From the NCBI RefSeq assembly GCF_022479115.1, contig NZ_CP092497.1, positions 7,936,001-8,000,000 of the forward strand: DNA of 64,000 bases, read 5' to 3'. A program made the translations under genes and the position numbers. Below the pieces are notes generated by a model. That model did not search any database and was not told the DNA's origin. It saw only the letters and a program-made list of their open reading frames with translations. Of the stretch, positions 44,443-53,273 are shown piece by piece; position 1 is the stretch's first letter, and the number at the start of each line of letters is the position of its first letter. This stretch comes from Amycolatopsis sp. EV170708-02-1. GTDB lineage: Bacteria > Actinomycetota > Actinomycetes > Mycobacteriales > Pseudonocardiaceae.

Positions 44443-45531
44443 ATGCCTGCCATTCCCTCGCTCGGCGGCCTTCGCGGCCGGAGCAACGGCCGCGCCAAGA
44501 GCGTCCCCGAACGCCCGCTGCCCGTCCCCCTTTCGGCGTACGTCGTCGATTGCGCGGTGTACGTGGACGGAAAGCGCCTGCCCGGCCGCTGGACGCACGC
44601 CGAGGCCATCAAAGAGGTGCGCAAACGGCACGCCGGGTTCGTCTGGATCGGCCTGCACGAGCCCGACGCGGTCCAGATCCAGGGCATCGCGGACACCTTC
44701 GGCCTGCACGAGCTGGCCGTCGAAGACGCGCTCGAAGCACACCAGCGGCCCAAGCTGGAGCGCTACGACGACACGCTGTTCATGGTGCTGAAGACCGTCC
44801 GGTACGTCGAGCACGAGTCGCCCGCGACGGCGAACGAGATCGTCGAGACCGGCGAGCTGATGGCCTTCCTCGGCCGCGACTTCGTGATCACCGTGCGGCA
44901 CGGGAACCACTCGGGGCTCGCCAGGCTGCGCCGCGAGCTCGACCAGGATCCGGAGCGGCTCGACCTCGGGCCGTCCGCGGTGCTGCACGCGATCGCGGAC
45001 CACGTCGTCGACCACTACCTCGACGTCACCACCGCGATCGAGTCGGACATCGACGAGATGGAGACGCACGTCTTCGCGCCGCGCTCCAAGGTGAGCGCCG
45101 AGCAGATCTACTTCATGAAGCGCGAGGTGCTGGAACTGCGCCGCGCGGTCATGCCGCTCGGCACCCCGCTGCAGCGGCTCGCCGAGGGCTACACGCGGCT
45201 GATCCCGGACGAGGTCCGTTCCTACTTCCGCGACGTCTCCGACCACTTGACGACCGTTTCGGAGCGCGTCTCGAACTTCGACGAGCTGCTGACCACCTTG
45301 GTCGACGCCACACTGGCGAAGATCACGCTCCAGCAGAACACCGACATGCGCAAGATCACCGCGTGGGCGGCGATCATCGCGGTCCCGACGGCGCTCGCCG
45401 GCATCTACGGGATGAACTTCGACTACATGCCGGAGCTGCATTGGCGGTTCGGCTACCCCGTGGCGATGACGGTCATCTTCGGCGTCTGCATCCTGCTCTA
45501 CCGAATATTCAGGAAGAACCGCTGGCTCTGA
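44443..45531 (+). CDS. corA: CorA-family magnesium/cobalt transporter
   Basis: This 362-residue protein has the long CorA cytoplasmic domain and two C-terminal helices with the GMN motif (AGIYGMNFDYMPELHW), ending in a basic RKNRWL tail. It is probably a pentameric Mg2+ channel. The ATG at 44443 has AGGAG 7 bases upstream; a GTG at 44272 in the same frame lacks support. In M. tuberculosis corA (Rv1239c) lies next to sugC; here about 6.5 kb separates them. Confidence 0.93.
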   Translation: MPAIPSLGGLRGRSNGRAKSVPERPLPVPLSAYVVDCAVYVDGKRLPGRWTHAEAIKEVRKRHAGFVWIGLHEPDAVQIQGIADTFGLHELAVEDALEAHQRPKLERYDDTLFMVLKTVRYVEHESPATANEIVETGELMAFLGRDFVITVRHGNHSGLARLRRELDQDPERLDLGPSAVLHAIADHVVDHYLDVTTAIESDIDEMETHVFAPRSKVSAEQIYFMKREVLELRRAVMPLGTPLQRLAEGYTRLIPDEVRSYFRDVSDHLTTVSERVSNFDELLTTLVDATLAKITLQQNTDMRKITAWAAIIAVPTALAGIYGMNFDYMPELHWRFGYPVAMTVIFGVCILLYRIFRKNRWL

Positions 45532-45566
45532 CCTCTTCCCGCTTTCGGTAGTACCTGGAGTTCCCC

Positions 45567-45683
45567 ATGCCAAGGATCCTGACCAACCTCAAGTTCTGGG
45601 CGCTGGCCTTCTGCCTCGTCTGGCTGGGCATCGTGATCGCGATCATCGCCAAGGACCCCGCCTTCGCGCACGGCACCAAGTAA
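45567..45683 (+). CDS. Small membrane protein, 38 residues
   Basis: The frame reads MPRILTNLKFWALAFCLVWL, continues hydrophobic (GIVIAIIAKD), and ends PAFAHGTK then TAA. It has one membrane helix and GGAG 8 bases before the ATG. It lies 35 bases after corA and 25 bases before the phosphoesterase, on the same strand. It may be a CorA-associated or phosphoesterase-associated peptide; the function is unknown. Confidence 0.7.
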   Translation: MPRILTNLKFWALAFCLVWLGIVIAIIAKDPAFAHGTK

Positions 45684-45708
45684 CGCCTCCGGGCTTACCC
45701 TGGAGCGC

Positions 45709-46356
45709 ATGAAAGCGCTGGTGGTCGCGGACGAGGTCGAAGAGCGGCTGTGGACGTCCGCCGTCCGCAACCACCCGGCCGACCTCGTGATCGGCGCAGG
45801 CGACCTGCCGTACGACTATCTCGAGTTCCTGGCGAGCGCGCTCGACGTGCCGTGCGTGTTCGTGCCCGGCAACCACGACCCCGACCTGTCCGGCTACACG
45901 CGCTACGGCGGACTGTCCATGAAGGACGGTTTCCCCACGGCGTGGCCGGGGCCGGCGGGCGGGGTTAACGCGGACGTCCGGATCGTCGACGTCGGCGGGC
46001 TCCGGTTCGCCGGGCTCGGCGGCTCGGTCCGCTACAACGACGGCCCCAACCAGTGGACGCAACGCCAGCAGGCGCGGCGTGCCCGGAGGCTGGTGCGCCG
46101 GGCCCGGTTCCGTCGCTGGCGGGACGGGCGGGACGTCGATGTCCTGCTCACGCACGCGCCGCCGCGGCACTGCGGCGACCGCGAGGATCCGCCGCACCGC
46201 GGGTTCGACTGTCTGCATCGCACGATCGAGTCGCTGCGGCCGAAGTGGTTGCTGCACGGGCATATCCACCCGCACGGTGAACCCGTGCCGGACCGGGTGG
46301 TCGGCGGGACCACGGTACGCAACGTGGTCGGGCACCGGATCATGGAGTTCGTATGA
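45709..46356 (+). CDS. Metallophosphoesterase
   Basis: This 215-residue protein shows calcineurin-like motifs: DLVIGAGDLPYDYLEFL, PGNHDPDLSG, VLLTHAPPRHCGD and LLHGHIHPHG; the usual first D-x-H is replaced by VVADEVEER. It probably hydrolyses a phosphodiester or monoester. The ParB-like gene start overlaps its stop by 4 bases, so the two act as a pair. Confidence 0.85.
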   Translation: MKALVVADEVEERLWTSAVRNHPADLVIGAGDLPYDYLEFLASALDVPCVFVPGNHDPDLSGYTRYGGLSMKDGFPTAWPGPAGGVNADVRIVDVGGLRFAGLGGSVRYNDGPNQWTQRQQARRARRLVRRARFRRWRDGRDVDVLLTHAPPRHCGDREDPPHRGFDCLHRTIESLRPKWLLHGHIHPHGEPVPDRVVGGTTVRNVVGHRIMEFV

Positions 46357-47198
46357 AGGACACCGGATTTCCCCGTGCGGACGCGGAACACGACTTCCTC
46401 CGCGCGCGACGACGCCAGGTGTTGTCACGGCTGGCGAACTGGCTGCGCCGCGAGCCGGACGACGTGAACATCATGCTGCCGTTCCACGAGGTGGTCGACG
46501 CGCTCGGCTATCTCGGCGAGCGGAAGATCGGGGCACGGGTGATCCGGCTCGACTCGATCGTCGGCAGCGTCGACCGCGGCCGCGACTTCGACCGTCGCTT
46601 CCGCCCGACGTCCGGGCGGGTGCGCGAACGCTGGGAACGGCTGGCGCTCGCCACCCGGCGCGGCGAAGCGATCCCGCCGATCGAGGTGTACCGCGTCGGC
46701 GAACTGCATTTCATCATCGACGGGCACCATCGCGTCTCCGTGGCGCACGCGATGCGACTGTCCACAATAGAGGCGATGGTCACCGAGGTGCGGACCAAAC
46801 TGGACCCGAGCGGGATCCGGTACCGCGGCGACCTGATCGTCAAGGACTACCGGCGGCTGTTCCTGGAACGCGTCCCGCTTTCGGGGCACGCGCGGGCTTC
46901 GGTGGTGTTCACCGATCCGTGGGACTACGCGCGGCTCGGCGAGCACGTGGAGGCCTGGGGTTTCCGGCTCATGCAGGACGAAGGGACGTACTCGGACCGA
47001 GCGACGCTCGCGCAGCGATGGTTCGACGAGGAGTTCGTGCCGGTGGTGGCGATGCTGCGGCAGGCCGACCTGATCGGCGCGCGGACCGACGCCGAGGCGT
47101 ATCTGTGGGTGGCTTGCGAACGGTACCGGCTGATCCGGACGCACCGATGGGACGACGAGGTCTTCGAAGCGGTGCGGTCGCAGTCGCGGCCCACCTAG
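46353..47198 (+). CDS. ParB-like nuclease-domain protein
   Basis: The 281-residue protein has a ParB/sulfiredoxin-like segment (RRGEAIPPIEVYRVGELHFI, then DGHHRVSVAHAM) but no ParB DNA-binding helix-turn-helix. It may bind or hydrolyse nucleotides, since ParB-fold domains use CTP. Overlap with a phosphoesterase suggests joint action on a nucleotide substrate. The stop codon TAG sits in the left arm of a hairpin. Confidence 0.75.
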   Translation: MKDTGFPRADAEHDFLRARRRQVLSRLANWLRREPDDVNIMLPFHEVVDALGYLGERKIGARVIRLDSIVGSVDRGRDFDRRFRPTSGRVRERWERLALATRRGEAIPPIEVYRVGELHFIIDGHHRVSVAHAMRLSTIEAMVTEVRTKLDPSGIRYRGDLIVKDYRRLFLERVPLSGHARASVVFTDPWDYARLGEHVEAWGFRLMQDEGTYSDRATLAQRWFDEEFVPVVAMLRQADLIGARTDAEAYLWVACERYRLIRTHRWDDEVFEAVRSQSRPT

Positions 47199-47258
47199 GT
47201 ACAGGAAGGCCCCCTTCCTGTACCTAGACGCAAGGAAGGGGGCCTTCATGTACTTGGC
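47195..47258. terminator. Family C hairpin overlapping a stop codon
   Basis: Arms 47195-47209 and 47213-47227 form a perfect 15-bp stem around CCC. A second arm GAAGGGGGCCTTCATGTAC follows. The first arm includes the ParB-like TAG stop, and the element abuts the MFS gene end, so it serves a convergent pair. Confidence 0.7.
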
Positions 47259-48784
47259 TACATGTGCACGGCGACCGGTGCGGCATCCGAAGAAGCGCCT
47301 TCGGGAGCCTTCGCCGGAGCACCGGACCGCAGAAGCAGCCCGCAGATCACCGCACCGATGACGAAGATCCACCCGCCCCACACGAAAGCGGTCGTGTAAC
47401 TGTGGACGGCGGCTTCGGCCGCGAGTTGCGCCGAAGGCACCTTCCCGGCCGTGAACGACGTCGCCGCGTTACCGGCAAGCGTGCTCAGCAGCGCGGTCCC
47501 GATCGAACCGCCGACCTGCTGCGCGGTGTTGACCGCGGCCGACGCGACACCCGCGTCGTGCGTGTCGACGCCGAAGGTCGCGACGCTCATCGCGGGCGCC
47601 ATGGCGAGGCCGATGCCGACGCCCATGACCATCAGCGGGAACAGCACCCCACCCGCGTAGGTACTGGTGGTGTCGATGGCCGAGAGCCAGAACAGCCCCG
47701 CACCCGCGATCAGCATTCCCAGTGACACCAACGGTTTCGCACCGAACTTGGGCAGCAGCACGGCCGTGGCCGAGGTCGCGCTGGCCATCAGGGTGGCCAC
47801 CATCGGCAGGAACGCGACACCGCTCTGCACGGGCGTGAACTGGAGATTCAGCTGGATGTAGAAGGTGAGGAACAGGAAAATCGAGAACATCCCGATCGCG
47901 AGCAGGAACATCGCGAGGTAGGAGCCGCCCCGGTCGCGGTCGAGCAGCACCCGCAGCGGCAGCAGCGGATGCGAGACCCGCTGCTGGATCACCACGAACG
48001 CGGCGAGGAGCACCACACCGACGGTGAGGAAACCCCACACCGAGATCGAGGACCATGAGTCACGCTCGGCGTTCGCGAAGCCGTAGACGAGCGCGAAGAG
48101 ACCGGCCGACGCGGTGATCGTGCCCGGGATGTCGAGCTTCGGGCGCGGGCCGTCGGTCTCGGAGTTCTTCAGCAGCACGGCCGAACCGGCGAACGCGATC
48201 ACCGCGAAGATGATGTTGACGTACATCGACCAGCGCCAGTCGAGGTACTCGGTCAGCACGCCTCCAAGCAGCAGGCCGATCGCCGCGCCGCCACCACCGA
48301 TGGCGCCGAACACGCCGAACGCCTTGCCGCGTTCCTTCGGGTCGGTGAAGGTCGTGGTCAGCAGCGAGAGGGCCGCCGGGGCGAGAAGCGCGCCGAAGAC
48401 ACCCTGCGCGGCGCGGGCGACGAGCAGCATTTCGATGCTGGTGGCGGCGCCACCGATCGCGGACACGATGGCGAAGCCGGCCAGCCCCACGAGGAACGCG
48501 CGTTTGCGGCCGAAGAGGTCCGCGAGCCGCCCGCCCAGCAGGAGCAGGCTGCCGAACGCGAGCGCGTACGCGGTGACGACCCATTGGCGGGCGTCGTTCG
48601 AGAACTGAAGGTCCTGCTGCGCCGACGGGAGCGCGATGTTCACGACGGTGGCGTCGAGCACCACCATCAGCTGGGCGAGCCCGATCATCACCAGGATCAG
48701 CCATCTCCTGGCGTGGTGCGGGTTGGTGTGCTGCGCGGCCGCGTCCCCCGGCGGCGTGACGACAGCGGTGGATGAGTCAGACAT
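47258..48784 (-). CDS. DHA2-type MFS drug exporter
   Basis: This 508-residue transporter has about 14 membrane helices and the motif LGGRLADLFGRKRAF between helices 2 and 3, typical of the EmrB/QacA drug:H+ antiporters; motif C-like AIGGGGAAIGLLLGG is also present. It is divergent from a TetR gene with an operator-like repeat between, so it is probably induced by a toxic compound. ATG 48784 is used; the gene continues open upstream but without homology. Confidence 0.9.
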   Translation of the reverse strand: MSDSSTAVVTPPGDAAAQHTNPHHARRWLILVMIGLAQLMVVLDATVVNIALPSAQQDLQFSNDARQWVVTAYALAFGSLLLLGGRLADLFGRKRAFLVGLAGFAIVSAIGGAATSIEMLLVARAAQGVFGALLAPAALSLLTTTFTDPKERGKAFGVFGAIGGGGAAIGLLLGGVLTEYLDWRWSMYVNIIFAVIAFAGSAVLLKNSETDGPRPKLDIPGTITASAGLFALVYGFANAERDSWSSISVWGFLTVGVVLLAAFVVIQQRVSHPLLPLRVLLDRDRGGSYLAMFLLAIGMFSIFLFLTFYIQLNLQFTPVQSGVAFLPMVATLMASATSATAVLLPKFGAKPLVSLGMLIAGAGLFWLSAIDTTSTYAGGVLFPLMVMGVGIGLAMAPAMSVATFGVDTHDAGVASAAVNTAQQVGGSIGTALLSTLAGNAATSFTAGKVPSAQLAAEAAVHSYTTAFVWGGWIFVIGAVICGLLLRSGAPAKAPEGASSDAAPVAVHM

Positions 48785-48863
48785 ACGGGCGGTTTCCTCA
48801 CCGATAGTGACGAAGAAGCTATGTGGAGTAGGTATCTCCCCTTTCCGCGCCCAAGGTACACAA

Positions 48864-48888
48864 GAAGTGGAGAAGTGTCCTCTACTTC
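48864..48888. promoter_or_regulatory. Probable TetR operator between the MFS and TetR genes
   Basis: GAAGTGGAG (48864-48872) and CTCTACTTC (48880-48888) are inverted with one mismatch around 7 bases. It lies 18 bases before the TetR ATG and about 80 bases upstream of the MFS start. Control of both genes is inferred from position. Confidence 0.6.
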
Positions 48889-48906
48889 GTTTGTTAAGCT
48901 GGACGA

Positions 48907-49587
48907 ATGGCTCGGGACCTCGCTCCCGCCGCACCGGCGCGGCCGCTGCGGCGCGACGCTGAACTCAATCGGCAACGCATCATCGCGGCGGCACGCGATG
49001 TCTTCGGCGAGCGCGGGCTCGAAGCGACGCTCGACGACGTCGCGCATCACGCCGGCGTCGGCGTCGGCACCGTCTACCGCCGCTTTCCCAGCAAGGAACA
49101 CCTGGTCGAGGCGATGTTCGTCGACCAGTTCGAGACGATCCGCGAGTTCGCCGAAGAAGCGCTTCGCGCCGAAGACCCGTGGGAAGGCTTCGCGGACTTC
49201 ACCTGGCGCGCGGCCGAACTGCACGCCGGTGACCGCGGGTTACGGGAAGTCATGCTGTCGAACGTCTTCGGCCAGGAGCGCGTCGCCGAGGCGAAATCGC
49301 GCATGGTGCCGTTGATCACACAGCTCGTCGAACGCGCTCAGGCGGCGGGCGTCCTGCGCGCGGATATCGTGCCCACGGACATGCCGCTGCTGCACCAGAT
49401 GATCGGCTCCGTCATCGAGTTCACGCACGGTATCCAGCCGGACCTGTGGCGCCGGTGCCTCGCGATGCTGCTGGACGGCCTGCGCGCCGAACCCGGCCGC
49501 GCCACCCCGCTGCCGCATCCGCCGCTGGACTTCGAGGCACTGGAAGAAGTCATGTGCTCCTTCCGGCTGCCCAAGCTGCGCTGCTGA
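48907..49587 (+). CDS. TetR-family regulator
   Basis: This 226-residue regulator has a helix-turn-helix of the form NRQRIIAAARDVFGERGLEA, then VAHHAGVGVGTVYRRFPSKEHL, and a C-terminal effector domain. It is divergent from the DHA2 exporter and probably its repressor. It ends 7 bases before a mixed repeat region. Confidence 0.88.
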   Translation: MARDLAPAAPARPLRRDAELNRQRIIAAARDVFGERGLEATLDDVAHHAGVGVGTVYRRFPSKEHLVEAMFVDQFETIREFAEEALRAEDPWEGFADFTWRAAELHAGDRGLREVMLSNVFGQERVAEAKSRMVPLITQLVERAQAAGVLRADIVPTDMPLLHQMIGSVIEFTHGIQPDLWRRCLAMLLDGLRAEPGRATPLPHPPLDFEALEEVMCSFRLPKLRC

Positions 49588-49593
49588 CCCCGC

Positions 49594-49868
49594 GTTTCGT
49601 CCTCTGAATGGCGGCGCTTCGCGTGCTCGGAGCCGCAACACGCGTGCTTACGGCCGTAACTCGCGTGCTTGAGGACGTAACTCACGTGTCCAGACGGACG
49701 CCACGCGCCGAACCCGGCGTCACGCGAGTTACGCCTCCAAGCACGCGAGTTACGTCCCTGAGCACGTGAGTTACGCCTTCGGGTACGCGCCCTGGAGCGG
49801 GGCCCATGCGTTTAGTCCTCTGGATGCGGTCCTTGCGCGTGCAACTACCGCATTCAGAGGACGAAATG
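49594..49868. repeat. Nested palindromes: half and full family A elements around family F repeats
   Basis: A half family A arm (about 49594-49611) is followed by alternating copies of GTAACTCGCGTGCTTGAGG-like units in direct and inverted orientation (about 49640-49782), and then a full reversed family A hairpin (arms 49811-49830 and 49847-49866, two mismatches). The whole lies between the convergent TetR and lipoprotein genes. No gene is visible. Confidence 0.7.
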
Positions 49869-49870
49869 CG

Positions 49871-50797
49871 TCAGGGGAGCTTCGGGAACACGGCGGCGGC
49901 GACCTCGCGGGCCGCCGCGCAGGTGGCATCCTCCGCCGCCCCGTCGACACCGACGACGGAAAGCGCCGCCTGCTCGACCCGGTCCGGGGTGCCCGGGATC
50001 GGCCGGTGCGTGGTCACCTGGCAGAACGCGCCGGAAGTGGCGACCTCGACCTGCCGCCCGCCCAGCGCCTCCGTCGCGCCCGGCGTGGTGTCCGCGCCGA
50101 CGGACAGCGAGAAGCTGACCTTGCCGCGGATGCAGTTGTGCCCGGACAGCGCCGGGGCCGGTTTGGTCTCCGCTCCGGCGGCGGCGTCGAGTTCGTGCTG
50201 GTCGAGCAGCGCGCACGGGGCGACGCGGCCCCACGAGCGCTGGTCCAGGTTCAGCCGCCCGACCTTGCGCGCGGCGATCACCCCGGCCGCGCTGCCCACG
50301 GTCGCGTCGGCGGTCCGGCAGCGGTCGGCCTGGTCGGCCGGGGCCTTGTCGTCGGAGGTGACTGTGATGGACAGCCGGATCCCGTCGGCGAAGGTCAGCA
50401 GCCGCGTGCAGGCGGTGTCCTCGTTGAACGTCGACTGCTGGACGCTGATGCCTTCCGGCAGCGGCCCGGCGTATTCGTACGGCTGATTGTTCGGATCCTG
50501 CCCGGAAGTGATCGGGCCGGTGGTCACGGTGTAGCGATTGGCGCCTTCGACGAATTCAAGGCGGCAGAACTCGAATGAGGTCAGCGGCGGTTTGACCGCG
50601 TTTCCGCCGCCGATCACTTTCCGCTGGTCGACGAGGCTGCAGTAATCGAGCGACGAGTATTCGCCGAGCGCCTCGGAAGCGGTCAAGGCCTCGTCGCCCG
50701 CCGTGGTCGGCGGAGGCGTCGCCGCCGGTTCCGGCGTGGCACAGGCCGCGGCGAGGAACAGGCCGCAGAGTACTGCGCTCAGTCTCTTCGGGGGCAC
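49871..50797 (-). CDS. Secreted lipoprotein, DUF3558-like
   Basis: This 308-residue protein has a signal peptide and lipobox (LFLAAAC) and then a Pro/Thr-rich linker. It holds paired cysteine-containing repeats (SLDYCSLVDQRKVIGGG; VAPCALLDQHELDAAAG), a pattern of actinobacterial DUF3558 lipoproteins. Function unknown. GTG 50797 is the likely start; no better start is seen. The 199-base gap to PspC contains no gene. Confidence 0.8.
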   Translation of the reverse strand: MPPKRLSAVLCGLFLAAACATPEPAATPPPTTAGDEALTASEALGEYSSLDYCSLVDQRKVIGGGNAVKPPLTSFEFCRLEFVEGANRYTVTTGPITSGQDPNNQPYEYAGPLPEGISVQQSTFNEDTACTRLLTFADGIRLSITVTSDDKAPADQADRCRTADATVGSAAGVIAARKVGRLNLDQRSWGRVAPCALLDQHELDAAAGAETKPAPALSGHNCIRGKVSFSLSVGADTTPGATEALGGRQVEVATSGAFCQVTTHRPIPGTPDRVEQAALSVVGVDGAAEDATCAAAREVAAAVFPKLP

Positions 50798-50996
50798 CGG
50801 AGCAGTATCGTCAAAAGATCCGGAAACACCACCCCCTACGGGCGAACAACACAGGGCTCGCCACGTTTTCCCAGGTGGGTGCTTTACCTCGATTTCACGC
50901 CCTTAGGGGTGCGTTTCGTTCCGCGGTGGGATGCGGCCGGGCCGCCGCGCGACGAAAATGGGTTTCACACACAGTGATGACAGAGAGGGAAGACCC

Positions 50997-51197
50997 GTGA
51001 CGAACCCCGTAGCCGCCCGCCTGACCCGCCCGCGCCAGGGCCGCATGATCGGCGGCGTCTGCGCCGGTCTCGCCAAACGCTTCGGCACCACGCCGGGCAA
51101 GGTCCGCCTGCTCGCCGTGCTGTCCTGCCTGCTGCCCGGCCCGCAGTTCATCGTCTATCTCGTGCTGTGGCTCGCCCTGCCCGAGAGCGAGTACTGA
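50997..51197 (+). CDS. Small PspC-domain membrane protein
   Basis: This 66-residue protein is a bare PspC domain: RLTRPRQGRMIGGVCAGLAK, then a membrane helix (FIVYLVLWLALPE). PspC proteins are linked to envelope stress, but short ones are of unknown role. GTG 50997 has GAGAGGGA about 6 bases upstream; an in-frame ATG at 50931 lacks a ribosome site. It ends right at the stop of the convergent NLP gene. Confidence 0.87.
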   Translation: MTNPVAARLTRPRQGRMIGGVCAGLAKRFGTTPGKVRLLAVLSCLLPGPQFIVYLVLWLALPESEY

Positions 51198-51959
51198 TCA
51201 GGCGTTGGGATCGAAGGGGATGCCCGCCGGTTTGGCCTTCCCCAGGTTGTATTCGAACGAGCCGTCCTTGATCGCCAGGCTCGCGCTGCCGAAGTCGGCG
51301 CGGACGAGCGTGTCGCGGATACCGGGCGGGAATCCGTCCCAGCTGACGAGATCCGGGTACTGCCAGGCGTTGTAGTGGTTCTCCGGCGGCTCGGTCGCGC
51401 TCGCGATGCGGAAGCAGTGGGTGCTCGCGCCGTCCTTGTGATAGACGATCTTCGGATGGGTCCCCTCCCAGGAGACCTTCGAGCGGTCGTAAGTCGAGTA
51501 GTTGCCGTGCGCCGACGTCGAGACGTACCGGGCTTGGCCCTCGTTGACCCAGACGACGACGTGTTCGATGTCGTGCCGGTGCCCGCAGCAGTCGATACCC
51601 GGGACGGCTTGGTCCTTCTCGAAGTACAGGTCGTAGAGGTGGGCGCACCAGCCGTTGTTGCACTTCGACCGCGCGTAGGAGTTGGTGTTGTCGAGGTCCG
51701 ACCGGTCGCGGCATTGACCGTTGAGGGCTCCGGAGTTCTTGAGCCCGGTGGCCACCGCGCCGGTGGGCGAGATCGCGGGGGTCGGGTAGCAGCCGTCGGT
51801 GTCGTAGTCGAAGGCGGGCTGCCAGGTGCGGTCGGCCTCGGTCGCGTTCGAGGGCAACGCTTGCGGGGGTTCGGCCCAGGCGACGGCCGGGGCGAGCGTG
51901 GTGAGGAGGACCGCTCCGACGAGGCCCTGCAGGAGACGGCGGGTCAGCTTCTTCGGCAA
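51198..51959 (-). CDS. Secreted NPP1/NLP-family protein
   Basis: This 253-residue protein has a signal peptide (RRLLQGLVGAVLLTTLAPAV, AWA) and an NPP1 domain with GHRHDIE at residues 126-132, where the family motif is GHRHDWE. NLPs of plant pathogens bind glycosylinositol-phosphoceramides and kill plant cells; the Trp to Ile change may alter activity. Four cysteines fit disulphides. The TTG start at 51959 is chosen for a GAAGGG site 8 bases upstream; GTG 52001 is the longer alternative. Confidence 0.85.
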   Translation of the reverse strand: MPKKLTRRLLQGLVGAVLLTTLAPAVAWAEPPQALPSNATEADRTWQPAFDYDTDGCYPTPAISPTGAVATGLKNSGALNGQCRDRSDLDNTNSYARSKCNNGWCAHLYDLYFEKDQAVPGIDCCGHRHDIEHVVVWVNEGQARYVSTSAHGNYSTYDRSKVSWEGTHPKIVYHKDGASTHCFRIASATEPPENHYNAWQYPDLVSWDGFPPGIRDTLVRADFGSASLAIKDGSFEYNLGKAKPAGIPFDPNA

Positions 51960-52036
51960 GGCAGTCGCCCTTCTCTCGGTACCGGCAGGATTCCCGATCA
52001 CCTCAGGTGACGTAAACCGCCGAAGGTGGGGAAGCG

Positions 52037-52084
52037 CGTGAAGGCCCCTTCCTTCGGCTGAGCCGAGGGAAGGGGGCCTTCACG
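52037..52084. terminator. Family C hairpin after the sug operon
   Basis: CGTGAAGGCCCCTTCC and GGAAGGGGGCCTTCACG-like arms enclose a loop that itself holds an inverted TTCGGCT/AGCCGAG pair. It lies 8 bases after the sugC stop and before the NLP gene on the same strand. Confidence 0.7.
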
Positions 52085-52091
52085 TCGATGC

Positions 52092-53270
52092 CTAGTCGGT
52101 GTAGGTCAGGTTCTTGCCGCTGGCCCCGTCGAACAACTTGATCTTGTCCGCGTCGAACCACAGCTCGACGTTCTGGTTCTCCGCCGCGGAAGAGGCCGCC
52201 GAGAGGCGGGCCACGATCTGCGACTCGGAGCCGGGGACGTCCGAGGAACCGCTGTCGGCGGCGAGATCCGCGAGGTCGGACGACGACGCGGCCTCACCTT
52301 CGACCGAGAAGTGCGCGAACTTCTCCGAACCCATCGACTCGAGGACGTCGACGTGGGCGGTGAACGTCGCACCCTGGCGGGCGGCGGCGTCCACCAGCGC
52401 GGCGTCCTCGAAATGCTCCGGCCGGATACCGACGATGACCTCGCGAGGCGCGTCGGCGGCTTCGACCAGCTGCCGCACCCGGTCGGTGAGCGGGATGTCG
52501 CCCAGCGCGCTGCGGGCCGTCCCGTTCTCCAGCGTGGCAGGCACGAAGTTCATCGACGGGCTGCCGATGAATCCGGCCACGAACAGGTTCGCCGGGTTGT
52601 CGTAGAGGAACTGCGGCGACCCGATCTGCTGCACGTAGCCTGCCCGGAGCACGACGACCCGGTCGCCGAGGGTCATCGCCTCGGTCTGGTCGTGCGTGAC
52701 GTAGAGCGTCGTCGTGCCCAGCTGTTTCTGGATCTTCGACACCGAGGTCCGCATCTGGCCGCGGAGCTTGGCGTCCAAGTTGGACAGTGGCTCGTCCATC
52801 AGGAACGCCTTGGGGTTGCGGACGATCGCGCGCCCCATCGCGACGCGCTGCCGCTGACCACCGGAGAGGTTCGCCGGCTTGCGGTCGAGATGCCCGGTCA
52901 GATCGAGGATCTGCGCCGCCTCCTCGACCTTGGCCCGCACCGTCCGGTCGTCGACCTTGGCCAGCCGCAACGGGAACGCCATGTTCTCCCGCACGCTCAT
53001 ATGCGGGTACAGCGCGTACGACTGGAACACCATCGCGATGTCCCGGTCCTTCGGCGCCTTCTCGTTGACGCGCTGTCCGTCGATGCGCAGCTCGCCGGAG
53101 GAGATGTCCTCCAGGCCCGCGACCATGTTCAGGGTCGTGGACTTCCCGCAGCCGGACGGGCCGACCAGGATGATGAACTCACCGTCGGCGATCGTGATGT
53201 CCACTTCGGACACCGCGAGGGCGCCGTCGGGGTACTTCTTGGACACTTTTTCGAGAACGATTTCAGCCAT
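52092..53270 (-). CDS. sugC: Trehalose/maltose-type ABC importer ATPase SugC
   Basis: This 392-residue ATPase has Walker A GPSGCGKSTT, the long Q-loop region, signature LSGGQRQRVAMGRA, Walker B LMDEPLSN, an H-loop THDQTEAM and a C-terminal MOP-like domain, as in MalK/SugC. It energises LpqY-SugAB. It starts 3 bases after sugB stops. Confidence 0.93.
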   Translation of the reverse strand: MAEIVLEKVSKKYPDGALAVSEVDITIADGEFIILVGPSGCGKSTTLNMVAGLEDISSGELRIDGQRVNEKAPKDRDIAMVFQSYALYPHMSVRENMAFPLRLAKVDDRTVRAKVEEAAQILDLTGHLDRKPANLSGGQRQRVAMGRAIVRNPKAFLMDEPLSNLDAKLRGQMRTSVSKIQKQLGTTTLYVTHDQTEAMTLGDRVVVLRAGYVQQIGSPQFLYDNPANLFVAGFIGSPSMNFVPATLENGTARSALGDIPLTDRVRQLVEAADAPREVIVGIRPEHFEDAALVDAAARQGATFTAHVDVLESMGSEKFAHFSVEGEAASSSDLADLAADSGSSDVPGSESQIVARLSAASSAAENQNVELWFDADKIKLFDGASGKNLTYTD

Positions 53271-53273
53271 GGG

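Noticed and set aside
49640..49782. Possible CRISPR array from repeated GTAACTCGCGTGCTT units
   Set aside because: Units vary in orientation and spacing, there are no regular spacers, and no cas genes are present.
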